A stretch of DNA of 23,775 nucleotides from an uncultured Bacilli bacterium (lineage in GTDB: Bacteria; Bacillota_I; Bacilli_A; RF39; UBA660). Of the stretch, positions 15,269 through 23,290 are shown piece by piece. The number at the start of each line of letters is the position of its first letter. Within the stretch, counting starts at the first letter, position 1. Made by a program: the position numbers and the translations under genes. The stretch is from positions 1 to 23,775 of the forward strand of contig CAJONL010000011.1 in the NCBI GenBank assembly GCA_905235875.1. The letters are read 5' to 3'. The notes beneath the pieces were generated by a model, which saw nothing but the letters and a program-made list of their open reading frames with translations, was not told the origin of the DNA and made no database searches.

Positions 15269-16528
15269 TTATTCTAATTTTGATACTATTATATTTCTTA
15301 ATTTATATATAGCATACATGTTAATAATAGTAAGAATAGCCAAAAAGATATCTATGTACTCCCAAATAGTTATTCCATTTATTATACCACCTGTAAAAAT
15401 GCTTATTATTGTTATTATTTTAAGTATATTTATAAATTGCTTTTTAGTAGTAATGAATTTTAAACTACTTTCTCCATAATAGTAAATAGTTATAATAGTA
15501 GAAAAAGAAAATAAGACTAGAATAATATATAGAATAATTTCACCTGGTATTCCAAGATGATATAGATAAGCACTTTTAGTTAATTCTATTCCATTGGTTA
15601 TTTTCATATCACTAATACCAGAAGTAAGTATTACAAGGGAGGTTATACCAATAATTACAAAGTTTATAAAATAAGTAGTAAATAATCCAAGACTAGCTTG
15701 AAGTTTATAGTTATTACTACTAGAACTACCAGATATAATTGCACTTGTTCCAACTCCTGACTCAGTTGCAAAAATACTTCTTTGGAATGATATTATGATT
15801 AAATATATTACTCCACCATGAATAGATTTAACATTAGTAATATTATTTATTATACTTTTTATAACAATTGGTATAGTGTCAAATGATTTACACATAATTA
15901 TTATTCCTGAAATCAGAAATATAAACATCATAATTGGGAATAGTTTATTGCATATATTAGATATTTTTTTTATTCCTTTTAAAATTATTAGGCCCGATAA
16001 TAGTGTTATAAATGCAGAAATTAAAACTTTATTAATACTTATCATTTCATTAGTTAAGACTACTATTGTATTAGTTTGAATTGATAAAAACAAAAATATA
16101 TAAGCAATTATTACAAGTAGTGCATAGATATAAGCGAGTTTCTTTTTATTTAATCCTTTTTTTATATAATAAGGAGGACCACTTTTATTTTTTTTCTGAT
16201 CTTTGTATATAATTGAAAGAGCATTTTCTAAATAGTTTAATATAGATAATAAAAATGAACTTAAAAACATCCAAAAAACTGCTCCTGGCCCTCCATAATA
16301 AATACATAGTGCTGTTCCCGCTAGTGACCCTACACCTATTTTAGAAGATAAAGTCATAATTAAAGTATCACTTGGAGTTATTTCATTCTTGCTTTTTTGA
16401 AACTTTATACTTTTTAATAATTTATTAAATTTAAGTTGGGGAAATTTTAATTTTATTGAGAAATAAACACTATTTACAATTATAAAAGAAATTGCTATTA
16501 TCCATAGTATTTTATTTATAATAGCCAT
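15269..16528 (-). CDS. AGCS-family Na+/amino-acid (alanine/glycine) symporter
   Basis: The 419-aa protein has about ten or eleven membrane helices. Family motifs are SKIGVGSLAGTALCIYYGGPGAVFWMF (positions about 61-87, matching GxGNIxGVAxAI...GGPGAxFWMW) and FATESGVGTSAIISG (equivalent to FSTEAGxGS). It should import small neutral amino acids with Na+, though substrate cannot be fixed. It is a little shorter than the usual 450-480 and its motifs are relaxed (S and T for conserved A and N). GGTGATATA precedes the ATG. It follows the rlmH terminator by only about 24 nt, so it may depend on read-through or a promoter inside rlmH. Confidence 0.88.
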   Translation of the reverse strand: MAIINKILWIIAISFIIVNSVYFSIKLKFPQLKFNKLLKSIKFQKSKNEITPSDTLIMTLSSKIGVGSLAGTALCIYYGGPGAVFWMFLSSFLLSILNYLENALSIIYKDQKKNKSGPPYYIKKGLNKKKLAYIYALLVIIAYIFLFLSIQTNTIVVLTNEMISINKVLISAFITLLSGLIILKGIKKISNICNKLFPIMMFIFLISGIIIMCKSFDTIPIVIKSIINNITNVKSIHGGVIYLIIISFQRSIFATESGVGTSAIISGSSSSNNYKLQASLGLFTTYFINFVIIGITSLVILTSGISDMKITNGIELTKSAYLYHLGIPGEIILYIILVLFSFSTIITIYYYGESSLKFITTKKQFINILKIITIISIFTGGIINGITIWEYIDIFLAILTIINMYAIYKLRNIIVSKLE

Positions 16529-16551
16529 TATATCACCAATAAATTTTACGC

Positions 16552-16576
16552 AAAAAAAATAGGAATAATCCTATTT
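16552..16576 (-). terminator. Intrinsic terminator of the DHH-rplI-dnaB-M23-walJ-rlmH operon
   Basis: The minus strand has an 8-bp stem AAATAGGA/TCCTATTT (16569-16576 with 16557-16564), a 4-nt loop and a further T-tract (16556-16552). The rlmH stop TAG lies in the 5' arm. Confidence 0.75.
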
Positions 16577-17020
16577 ATGATATGTTTCGTTATTTATTAT
16601 TTTAAATGATCTATATATTTGTTCTAAAAGTATTAATCTAAAAAGACCATGTGGAAATGTAAGTGAAGAAAAAGATATTTTTTTATTTGAAAGATTTTTT
16701 ATTTCATTATCTAATCCATTTGAGGAACCTATTATGAAAGTAATATTACTATTTTGATTTAACTCTTTATTAATAAAAGAAGAAAATTCTTCACTTGTTT
16801 TCTTTACTCCATTTATATCTAAAATAACTATATTATCTTTTTCTTTTAGATGCTTTAATATACTTTCTTTTTCTTTTTTTAAAGGATTGTTTGTATCTTT
16901 CTCATCTGTAAGTTCTAGTATTTCAAATTTAGTATATTTAGATATTCTTTTTTTATAATCATCTATAGCATCTTTCAGATATCTTTCTTTTAGTTTTCCT
17001 ATACATATAATTTTTATCAT
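16571..17020 (-). CDS. rlmH: 23S rRNA pseudouridine-1915 N3-methyltransferase RlmH
   Basis: The 149-aa product is a small SPOUT-knot methyltransferase. Signatures are MIKIICIGKLKERYLKDAI at the N-terminus, FIIGSSNGLDNEIKN (SAM-binding knot loop), and the C-terminal TFPHGLFRLILLEQIYRSFK with NNETYHK at the very end, all standard. It methylates pseudouridine 1915 in helix 69 of 23S rRNA on the 70S ribosome. AAGGAG stands 6 nt before ATG. It is the last gene of its operon, 8 nt behind walJ; in B. subtilis the two also lie close together. Confidence 0.96.
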   Translation of the reverse strand: MIKIICIGKLKERYLKDAIDDYKKRISKYTKFEILELTDEKDTNNPLKKEKESILKHLKEKDNIVILDINGVKKTSEEFSSFINKELNQNSNITFIIGSSNGLDNEIKNLSNKKISFSSLTFPHGLFRLILLEQIYRSFKIINNETYHK

Positions 17021-17028
17021 AAATCTCC

Positions 17029-17775
17029 TTATAAATTAGTAATATTCTTTTCTTCTTGTGAATATATCTTTATTTCTTTAATATTATTATTTACTTCTGT
17101 TTTTAGTTTTTTCATGTTGGAAATTACAAGTTCTGGATTATTATTTTCTTCACTTAAATGTGCTAAACTTATGTATTTAGTTTTAGGTCCAATTAGATGT
17201 TTTAAATATCTTAAAGTATCATCATTAGATAAATGTCCTCTGGGACTTCTGATTCTTTGCTTTAGATAAAAAGGGTAGGGACCCTTAGAAAGCATTTCTT
17301 CATCGTAGTTACTTTCTATAATATACATATCTTTATTTTTGATTTTTTCTAATGTTTTTTCTTTTATATATCCCGTATCTGTTATATAGACTAACTCTTT
17401 ATCTTTTTCTTTTTCTTTTATAATCAAGCCTATACATGGTACGTCATGAGATAATTTTATAGTTTCTATTTCAATGTTATTAACTATTATTCTTTTGTCA
17501 TAACAAATATTGTTATATATACTAAGTTTACTTTCTTTATCATTTTCTATAGTTATAAATAATGGATTATATTTAGTTATGATTTTATTTATACTTTGAA
17601 TATGATCTTTATGAGTATGAGTAAGAATTAGGACATTTATTACAGGAAAAGGTCTACCTAGTCTTTTTTCTAGGTTCTTAAAAGATAATCCAGCATCAAT
17701 TAGTATATTTACACTTCCTGTCTCTATTAATGTTGAATTTCCTTTTGAACCGCTACCTAAGTTTGTAATTATCAT
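17029..17775 (-). CDS. walJ: Metallo-beta-lactamase-fold protein WalJ/YycJ
   Basis: The 248-aa product opens with LGSGSKGNSTLIETG, has the metal motif HTHKDH at residues 53-58, then LSHDVP, YITDTGYI, ESNYDEEML, and the late GHLSNDD and LAHLSEENN typical of YycJ. Members are metal-dependent phosphodiesterase/nuclease-fold proteins; WalJ has been linked to cell-wall control and to replication-linked DNA repair, so function is not settled. In B. subtilis it belongs to the walRK operon, but no WalR or WalK gene is present here. ATG overlaps the TGA of the M23 gene (ATGA). Confidence 0.93.
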   Translation of the reverse strand: MIITNLGSGSKGNSTLIETGSVNILIDAGLSFKNLEKRLGRPFPVINVLILTHTHKDHIQSINKIITKYNPLFITIENDKESKLSIYNNICYDKRIIVNNIEIETIKLSHDVPCIGLIIKEKEKDKELVYITDTGYIKEKTLEKIKNKDMYIIESNYDEEMLSKGPYPFYLKQRIRSPRGHLSNDDTLRYLKHLIGPKTKYISLAHLSEENNNPELVISNMKKLKTEVNNNIKEIKIYSQEEKNITNL

Positions 17776-19241
17776 TTTAGAAGTGAAAGTGGATTTATTG
17801 AGCTATTATTGTATTCTGTTTGAAGATGTAAATGACATCCATATGAATAGCCAGTATTACCCATTCTTCCTACTTGATCTCCTTTTTTAACTGTTTGTCC
17901 AACTGATACTGATACACTATTCATATGTCCATATAATGATGTATGTCCAGATGGATGTTTAATTCTTACAGCATTACCATATCCTGAGTACCATCCTGCA
18001 ATTATAACTGTACCATTTCCTATTGCATATATTGGAGTTCCGCATCCAAGACCAGCAATATCTATACCATCATGAAGCCTACTTGTAGTTTCACCAATTG
18101 AAGAACGAAGTCCATATCCATAATATTCGGTTATTGTATAATTGCTTACAGTTGGCCATGCCCATTCGACATCTCCACCTGTTCTTATTATTTTATTTAT
18201 TGGCTCTGCAATTACTTCGTTAGATACAATAAGAGCTTGAGTAATTTTACCATTTTGTTTCTCTATCTTTCTAGTTACTTTACTTTTACCTTTTTTACCT
18301 TGTTGAATTACTTTAGAATGTCCTGGCATCATTTTTGAGTCTTCTTTTTCTATTGTTTTAAATCTTATACTTTCATTTTGAACTGAGTGAGTATCTTCAA
18401 CTACTGTTATTAATGGATTAATATAACTTATAACTACTTGTTGTCCTGGATATAATAGAGCATCTTCAGAAGTTACATCTTTATTTGCTATTAAAAATTC
18501 TTCAGATGACATTTTATTAGCATAAGCAATCTTTTTAACTGTATCTCCCATCTTTACTTTATATATTTTATTTTTTTCATTAGTTCCAAATAGTAAATAT
18601 TGTGCAAGTTCCTGTTCTGTACTAAATATTTTTTCATTTACTGGTATTCTTCCTTTTTTTATTGAAATTTGTTCTTTTATGTAAACATTTTCTATATAAC
18701 TTCCTATTTTTGAAGAATCTTCTTCAGCCTGATTTAAATAATTATTATATTCTTCCTCATCGACAAATGATTTTACTACATCTTTAACTGAAGACTGAAG
18801 AATACTTTTATCAAGCAAGTATAATTTTTCTTTTATTTTTATCTCTTCAGCTTTCTTTCCTCCAGTTTGAACTTCTTTTTTATCAGTTATTGTTACTATA
18901 TATCCATTAATAGTAAAGTCTTCTGCTTCTTTTATTTTGTTGTATATTTCCTTTACACTTTCTGTTTTAGTATTATATGTAGTTTCACTTTGAATACTTA
19001 AACTATTTGGAATATAAACATTATCTACATTATATTTAATTTTTAAAGCTTCTTGCCTTTCATTTATATATTTTTCTAGTTTTTCTTTATCTTTTATAGC
19101 ACCAATTGATTTTCCTTTTAAATATACTCGGTAAATACTATCTGCACCATGATAAGCATAAGCATTATTTTCGTACATTGTAAAAATAATGCTTAGTGAA
19201 AATGCAATAATTGTTAACAAAATATAAAATGTTTTATTCAC
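17772..19241 (-). CDS. M23 (LytM-type) peptidoglycan endopeptidase with LysM and G5 domains
   Basis: The 489-aa protein has an N-terminal signal/anchor (residues 4-28), about 190 residues without clear homology, a LysM domain (about 226-272, YKVKMGDTVKKIAYANKM), a G5 domain (about 275-355, ending NEVIAEPINKIIRTG), and a C-terminal M23 domain. Zinc ligands are His390 and Asp394 (HDGID) and the HLH at 470-472. It should cut peptide bridges in peptidoglycan outside the membrane. The same LysM-G5-M23 combination is known from Firmicutes elongation or sporulation hydrolases. It overlaps dnaB by 8 nt and walJ by 4 nt, tying wall hydrolysis to a replication operon. TGA is the stop codon. Confidence 0.93.
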   Translation of the reverse strand: MNKTFYILLTIIAFSLSIIFTMYENNAYAYHGADSIYRVYLKGKSIGAIKDKEKLEKYINERQEALKIKYNVDNVYIPNSLSIQSETTYNTKTESVKEIYNKIKEAEDFTINGYIVTITDKKEVQTGGKKAEEIKIKEKLYLLDKSILQSSVKDVVKSFVDEEEYNNYLNQAEEDSSKIGSYIENVYIKEQISIKKGRIPVNEKIFSTEQELAQYLLFGTNEKNKIYKVKMGDTVKKIAYANKMSSEEFLIANKDVTSEDALLYPGQQVVISYINPLITVVEDTHSVQNESIRFKTIEKEDSKMMPGHSKVIQQGKKGKSKVTRKIEKQNGKITQALIVSNEVIAEPINKIIRTGGDVEWAWPTVSNYTITEYYGYGLRSSIGETTSRLHDGIDIAGLGCGTPIYAIGNGTVIIAGWYSGYGNAVRIKHPSGHTSLYGHMNSVSVSVGQTVKKGDQVGRMGNTGYSYGCHLHLQTEYNNSSINPLSLLK

Positions 19242-20586
19242 CTTGGTTCACCTTCTCCTCTTTATTAGAAAAATTCATAAATGATTGGTTATTTTTCTTA
19301 AATAATAATTTTGAAGTTCCAACTTTACCACTTCTATTTTTTCTTACTATTATTTCTGTTTCTATAACATCATTTCTAGCATTTGGATCTGCATAATAGT
19401 CATCACTATAAATAAATGTTACAACGTCTGCATCTTGTTCAATAGAACCAGATTCTCTTAAATCACTTAAAATTGGCCTTTTGTTTTCCCTTAATTCTGG
19501 AGTTCTTGAAAGCTGAGCTAGTGTTAAAATTGGTACTTCGAGCTCTAAGGCTAAAGTTTTAAGTGCCCTAGATATTTCTGATACTTGTTGTTGTCTGTTG
19601 CCACCAAAACTTTGAGCTGAACTAATTAATGTTAAGTAGTCTATTACTATTAAGCCAAGGTTTTCATCAGTTGAAGCAATTCTACGACATTTGGATTTTA
19701 TTTCACCAATTGTTATACCAGCTGTATCATCTATATAAATATTAGTGTCAGAAAGTGTACTCATTGCTTCGTTTACTCTTTGCCAATCGCTAGTCTCTAA
19801 TGATCCATTTTGTAGTTTTCTTCCATCTAGTTGTCCAACTGATGCTATCATACGACTGACTAATTGCTCTGCTCTCATTTCTAAGTTAAATATTAATACT
19901 GTTTTTTTGGTTTTTAAAGCAACATTAGTTGCAATATTTAAAGCAAAAGCAGTTTTACCCATACCAGGGCGAGCCGCAAGAATAATTAGTTCATTTGGAT
20001 GAAAACCATCTGTTAAATTGTCAAAGTCATAAAATCCAGTTGGAAGACCACTTATTTTTCCTTTAGACTTAGACAGTTTTTCAAGTTCTAATTTATATTT
20101 TTTTAATACTTCTGGTATTTCTTTAAACTCAGATGATTTTCTGTTTTTCATTAAAGAAACCATTTTAGATTCTGCTTTATCTAACACTTCATTTATAGAG
20201 TATTCACTTGAGTATCCTAGAGTTGCTATATCTGTTGAAACATCTATTAAGTTTCTTAAAATGCTTTTTTGTTCAACTATATCAATGTAATATTCAACAT
20301 TTGCTGCAGTTGGAGTAAGTTCTAGTATTTCAGTTAAATAATCTATCCCACCAATTTCATCTAAGGCATTCATATCTTTTAATTCATTAGTAAGTATTGT
20401 AATATCTATTGCAATATCTTTAGATGATAAACTTTTAAGGGCTTTAAATATTTTTTTATGTTTTTCTAAATAAAAGCTATTTTCTGTTAGAGATTCTATT
20501 GCTTTACCTAGTGCATATTTAGATAGCATCATTGCTCCTAATACTGATTGTTCTGCATCAATATTATTAGGAATTTCTTTTTTCAC
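19234..20586 (-). CDS. dnaB: Replicative DNA helicase DnaB (DnaC in Bacillus naming)
   Basis: The 450-aa product begins with the N-terminal domain (NIDAEQSVLGAMM). After a linker helix, the RecA-like domain has Walker A ARPGMGKTAFALN (Lys at about 211), EMRAEQLVSRMIA, Walker B LIVIDYLTL, and the late DLRESGSIEQDAD with an arginine-finger region. It is the hexameric 5'-3' helicase of the replication fork. The start is GTG 20586 behind AGTAGGTGAT. Gene order rplI-dnaB follows Bacillus. No intein or insertion is present. Confidence 0.97.
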   Translation of the reverse strand: MKKEIPNNIDAEQSVLGAMMLSKYALGKAIESLTENSFYLEKHKKIFKALKSLSSKDIAIDITILTNELKDMNALDEIGGIDYLTEILELTPTAANVEYYIDIVEQKSILRNLIDVSTDIATLGYSSEYSINEVLDKAESKMVSLMKNRKSSEFKEIPEVLKKYKLELEKLSKSKGKISGLPTGFYDFDNLTDGFHPNELIILAARPGMGKTAFALNIATNVALKTKKTVLIFNLEMRAEQLVSRMIASVGQLDGRKLQNGSLETSDWQRVNEAMSTLSDTNIYIDDTAGITIGEIKSKCRRIASTDENLGLIVIDYLTLISSAQSFGGNRQQQVSEISRALKTLALELEVPILTLAQLSRTPELRENKRPILSDLRESGSIEQDADVVTFIYSDDYYADPNARNDVIETEIIVRKNRSGKVGTSKLLFKKNNQSFMNFSNKEEKVNQGE

Positions 20587-20595
20587 TTACATCAC

Positions 20596-21033
20596 CTACT
20601 TAATAACTTCTATTTTAATATTTGCCTTTATATCCTTATATAATTCAATTGTTACATTATGAAATCCAAGAGATGAAATAGGATTTTCAATAACTATTTG
20701 TTTTTTATCTATTTTATACTTTTCATCTAGTTTTTCCTTTATTTGTTTTACAGAAATACTTCCAAACACTTTATCTTCTTTTCCTGTTTTTACTACAAAT
20801 TTTATTTTTTCTTTTTCTAATTTTGTTTTTAAAAGCTTAGCTTCTTCTCTATTTTTTTCATCAAGCTTTTTAGCTTCACTTTTTTGTTTGTTTAAAATAT
20901 TAAGACTTTCTTTAGTCTCTTTTACAGCATAACCATTTTTAATTAAATAGTTTTTAGCATATCCATCCTTTACTTCTTTTATTTCTCCTTTTTTTCCTTG
21001 TCCTCTTAAATCTTTTATAAAGATTACTTTCAT
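20596..21033 (-). CDS. rplI: 50S ribosomal protein L9
   Basis: The 145-aa product has the N-terminal rRNA-binding domain with the signature MKVIFIKDLRGQGKKGEIKEV and GYAKNYLI, the long connecting helix rich in Lys/Glu, and a C-terminal domain ending in a beta segment. L9 binds 23S rRNA near L1 and protrudes from the subunit, affecting frame maintenance. AGAGGTGAT precedes the ATG. It lies between the DHH phosphodiesterase and dnaB with gaps of about 10 nt. Confidence 0.97.
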   Translation of the reverse strand: MKVIFIKDLRGQGKKGEIKEVKDGYAKNYLIKNGYAVKETKESLNILNKQKSEAKKLDEKNREEAKLLKTKLEKEKIKFVVKTGKEDKVFGSISVKQIKEKLDEKYKIDKKQIVIENPISSLGFHNVTIELYKDIKANIKIEVIK

Positions 21034-21045
21034 TTAAAATCACCT

Positions 21046-22002
21046 CTATTGTAATGCTTTAATTATTTCTTTTTCAATCTCTTTTACTGTTTTATTCTCT
21101 ATTACTGCAGCAGCTTCATTATTGTTTCCTCCACCGCCAAGCTTTTCCATTAATTTTCCTGCATTTACTTTATTTAACGACCTTGCCGAAACTCCTGTTT
21201 TATCTTTGTCTAGTTTTCCTATTGCAAATGCATTTTTAATACCTTTAAAACTAAGTAGGGTATCTGCTATTTTAGCTAAATCTTGAGAAGTATAAGTCTT
21301 CATTCTTTGACCTGTTGCTATTGCAATTTCTCCATCTATTTTGGTATTAGCAATTATTTTTGATCTATTAACATATTCATTTAAATCCTGTTTTAATAAA
21401 AGTTGTGCTTTTGAAATATCTGCACCTTTACTAGCTAAAAAATAACAGTAGTAAAATGATTTTTCAGTCATCTTATAAGTAAAGTTATTAGTATCTAGAG
21501 CGATTCCCCCGAGCATAATCGTAGCAATATCTTTTGGAATTTTAACTTTAAATTTAGATATTAATTCTGCCACTATTTCACAAGTAGATGTTGCTTTTTT
21601 ATAAACAAAAAGATTATCTATTTTTAAAGTTTCACTAGTTATATTGTGATGATCTATTATCATAATTTTATCAAACCCATTTACTATTTCTTTGTTAGTA
21701 GTAAGTACAGGTTTATTAACATCTAGTATTACTAATAAACTTTTATCATTTTTTAGTTTTTTTACTTTATCACTTGATATAATATTAACGTATTTCCCGG
21801 TTAATTCAATAGCACCTTTAGTTGCTTTTTCTAATTCTTTATCATCTATAATTATATAGACACGCTTCCTTATTTTTTTTGCTATTAATGAAAAGCCTAC
21901 CATTGAGGCATAAGCATCTAAATCAATATTCGAATGAGCCATTAAAAATACAGTTTTTGCCTTGTAAATACTTTTAAAAACTTCTCTTTTAAGTACTTTC
22001 AT
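21046..22002 (-). CDS. Stand-alone DHH/DHHA1 phosphodiesterase at the gdpP locus
   Basis: The 318-aa product is only the DHH-DHHA1 module of GdpP (usually about 650 aa, with two membrane helices, PAS and degenerate GGDEF). Metal ligands are present: AHSNIDLDA (His23, Asp27, Asp29), the DHH of MIIDHHNIT and GIALDTNNF. The DHHA1 GGGGH motif reads LGGGGNNNEAAA, with Asn replacing His at the same spacing. It starts right after its own promoter and nothing encodes the missing front part. By position it is the GdpP counterpart, likely a cytoplasmic c-di-AMP or pApA/nanoRNA phosphodiesterase; the stand-alone mycoplasma PdeM is a precedent. Activity with the altered motif is uncertain. AAGGAG lies 12 nt before ATG. 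Confidence 0.88.
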   Translation of the reverse strand: MKVLKREVFKSIYKAKTVFLMAHSNIDLDAYASMVGFSLIAKKIRKRVYIIIDDKELEKATKGAIELTGKYVNIISSDKVKKLKNDKSLLVILDVNKPVLTTNKEIVNGFDKIMIIDHHNITSETLKIDNLFVYKKATSTCEIVAELISKFKVKIPKDIATIMLGGIALDTNNFTYKMTEKSFYYCYFLASKGADISKAQLLLKQDLNEYVNRSKIIANTKIDGEIAIATGQRMKTYTSQDLAKIADTLLSFKGIKNAFAIGKLDKDKTGVSARSLNKVNAGKLMEKLGGGGNNNEAAAVIENKTVKEIEKEIIKALQ

Positions 22003-22035
22003 TTTATAATTTTTCTCCTTTTTTGTTACTTTTTT

Positions 22036-22064
22036 ATTATATCAAAAAATACTATAAATGTCAT
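22036..22064 (-). promoter_or_regulatory. SigA-type promoter with extended -10 for the DHH-rplI-dnaB operon
   Basis: The minus strand has ATGACA (22059-22064), exactly 17 nt, then TATAAT (22036-22041) preceded by TGA. This is close to consensus and lies right after the rpsR terminator. Confidence 0.75.
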
Positions 22065-22077
22065 TTATTATTCCAAG

Positions 22078-22106
22078 AAAAAAATAAACAATAAAATGTT
22101 TATTTT
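22078..22106 (-). terminator. Intrinsic terminator of rpsF-ssb-rpsR
   Basis: A 9-bp AT-rich stem AAAATAAAC/GTTTATTTT (22098-22106 with 22081-22089, minus strand) has an 8-nt loop and a T-tract. The rpsR stop TAA lies in the 5' arm. Confidence 0.65.
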
Positions 22107-22315
22107 ACAAATGGTAATAGACCAATTATACGCGCTCTTTTAATTTCACCAGCAATATATCTTTGATGTTTTGCACAAGCACCAGTTACACGTCTAGGTA
22201 AAATTTTTCCTCTTTCATTCATATATTTCTTTAAAATATCTACATCTTTGTAGTTAAATTCTTTACCAGTACACATATAACATACTTTTTTTCTTTTTCT
22301 ATAAAACTCTGCCAT
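22100..22315 (-). CDS. rpsR: 30S ribosomal protein S18 (zinc-ribbon type)
   Basis: The 71-aa product carries the S18 core [28 protein letters not shown] and AIKRAR-like [17 protein letters not shown] near the N-terminus plus Cys and His in GACAKHQR make this the zinc-binding (C+) form. S18 pairs with S6 on the platform of the 30S subunit. AAAGGAGGAAAAT before ATG is a near-perfect ribosome-binding site. It is the last gene of rpsF-ssb-rpsR. Confidence 0.97.
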   Translation of the reverse strand: MAEFYRKRKKVCYMCTGKEFNYKDVDILKKYMNERGKILPRRVTGACAKHQRYIAGEIKRARIIGLLPFVK

Positions 22316-22326
22316 ATTTTCCTCCT

Positions 22327-22845
22327 TTAAAACGGTAATTCATTATCATCAACTTTTATTTCTTCACCAAAATCTTTAAAAGGATCATCAGGAATATCAT
22401 TTGCCTTACTATCAATATTATAAGGATTTACATCGCTATTATTATTCGCAGGTTCTGCAAATGCTTCATTTTGTGAAGCACTATTAAATCCACCATAATT
22501 ACCATTAGATTCCCTTTGTTCTCTTTGTGCTTTAGTGTCTAAAAATTGAACATTATCTGCTACTACTTCTGTGACATATCTTTTATTTCCATTTTGATCA
22601 TCATAACTTCTTGTTTGAATACGTCCATCTATAGCAACTTGACTTCCTTGTCCTACGTAATTTTTAACATTTTCAGCTTGTTTTCTCCAGACAACGATAT
22701 TAATAAAATCTGCTTCTCTTTCTCCACTTTGATTTGTAAAATTTCTATTTACTGCTAGTGAAAAAGTAGCTACTGGTGTATTATTACCAGTATATCTTAA
22801 TTCCGGATCTCTTGTTAATCTTCCGATTAAAAATACTTTATTCAT
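22327..22845 (-). CDS. ssb: Single-stranded DNA-binding protein
   Basis: The 172-aa product has the OB-fold domain (1-105: [54 protein letters not shown]), a Gln/Asn-rich flexible linker, and the acidic C-terminal tip DDNELPF that docks partner proteins. It coats single-stranded DNA at forks and repair sites. It stands between rpsF (14-nt gap) and rpsR, the usual Firmicutes order. AGAGGTAATT precedes the ATG. Confidence 0.97.
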   Translation of the reverse strand: MNKVFLIGRLTRDPELRYTGNNTPVATFSLAVNRNFTNQSGEREADFINIVVWRKQAENVKNYVGQGSQVAIDGRIQTRSYDDQNGNKRYVTEVVADNVQFLDTKAQREQRESNGNYGGFNSASQNEAFAEPANNNSDVNPYNIDSKANDIPDDPFKDFGEEIKVDDNELPF

Positions 22846-22859
22846 AATTACCTCTTATT

Positions 22860-23147
22860 TTATTTTTCTAATTTTGTTACTAAGTAACGAATTATATTTT
22901 CACTAATGTTTGAAGTACGACTAAATTCTTTGACAGTATCACCATTTGCTTCAACTGTAAGTAAGAAATAGTATCCAGTCTTATGTTTTTTAATTTCATA
23001 AGCTAAATCTCTTTGACCCATTTCTTTTTCTTCAAGAATATTAGCACCATTCTTTTTAAGCATTTCTTTAGTATCTTCGAATACTTTTTTAATTGATGCT
23101 TCTTCAAGAGTTGGTTTTACTACAAACATAATTTCATACTTATTCAT
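22860..23147 (-). CDS. rpsF: 30S ribosomal protein S6
   Basis: The start is ATG 23147 (95 aa, MNKYEIMFVVKPTLEEAS), behind AGAAGGAGGTG; an in-frame ATG at 23210 only extends through the leader. The protein has the ferredoxin-like S6 fold with EEKEMGQRDLAYEIKKHKTGYYFLL and the end ENIIRYLVTKLEK. It binds S18 to form the platform heterodimer. First gene of rpsF-ssb-rpsR, with a strong promoter and a leader that can fold over its ribosome site. Confidence 0.97.
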   Translation of the reverse strand: MNKYEIMFVVKPTLEEASIKKVFEDTKEMLKKNGANILEEKEMGQRDLAYEIKKHKTGYYFLLTVEANGDTVKEFSRTSNISENIIRYLVTKLEK

Positions 23148-23207
23148 ATTTGCACCTCCTTCTGGACATTTGACTTCTTTCGAAGTAAGGAGTAATTTCT
23201 TTACTCG
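23148..23207 (-). promoter_or_regulatory. rpsF leader with mutually exclusive hairpins (candidate S6:S18 autoregulatory element)
   Basis: Three pairings are seen in the 60-nt leader. GAGTAA/TTACTC (23201-23206 with 23190-23195) forms a 6-bp hairpin with a 5-nt loop. ACTTC/GAAGT (23182-23186 with 23173-23177) closes a GAAA loop. CTCCTT (23187-23192) is exactly complementary to AAGGAG (23156-23161) of the Shine-Dalgarno. The first and third share bases, so only one can form at a time. S6:S18 is known to repress rpsF in many bacteria through a leader structure; whether this is that motif needs a covariance search. Confidence 0.55.
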
Positions 23208-23213
23208 CATGTT

Positions 23214-23242
23214 ATTATAACAATAAATTATATGTTTGTCTA
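23214..23242 (-). promoter_or_regulatory. Strong SigA promoter of rpsF-ssb-rpsR
   Basis: TAGACA (23237-23242), a 17-nt spacer and TATAAT (23214-23219) preceded by TGT, on the minus strand. The predicted start is near 23207, about 60 nt before the rpsF ATG. Confidence 0.85.
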
Positions 23243-23290
23243 TTGTTTTTTAATTTTTTATTAATCTTTTTATTTTTAAGAATTTTATTA

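Noticed and set aside
22003..22099. Missing N-terminal half of GdpP through frameshift or assembly break
   Set aside because: The upstream 97 nt hold a terminator, a near-consensus promoter and a ribosome site and no residual coding, so the short gene looks genuine.
23148..23210. N-terminal extension of S6 from ATG 23210
   Set aside because: The extension would translate the leader hairpins and the GGAGG site itself, and S6 proteins begin at the MNKYE segment.
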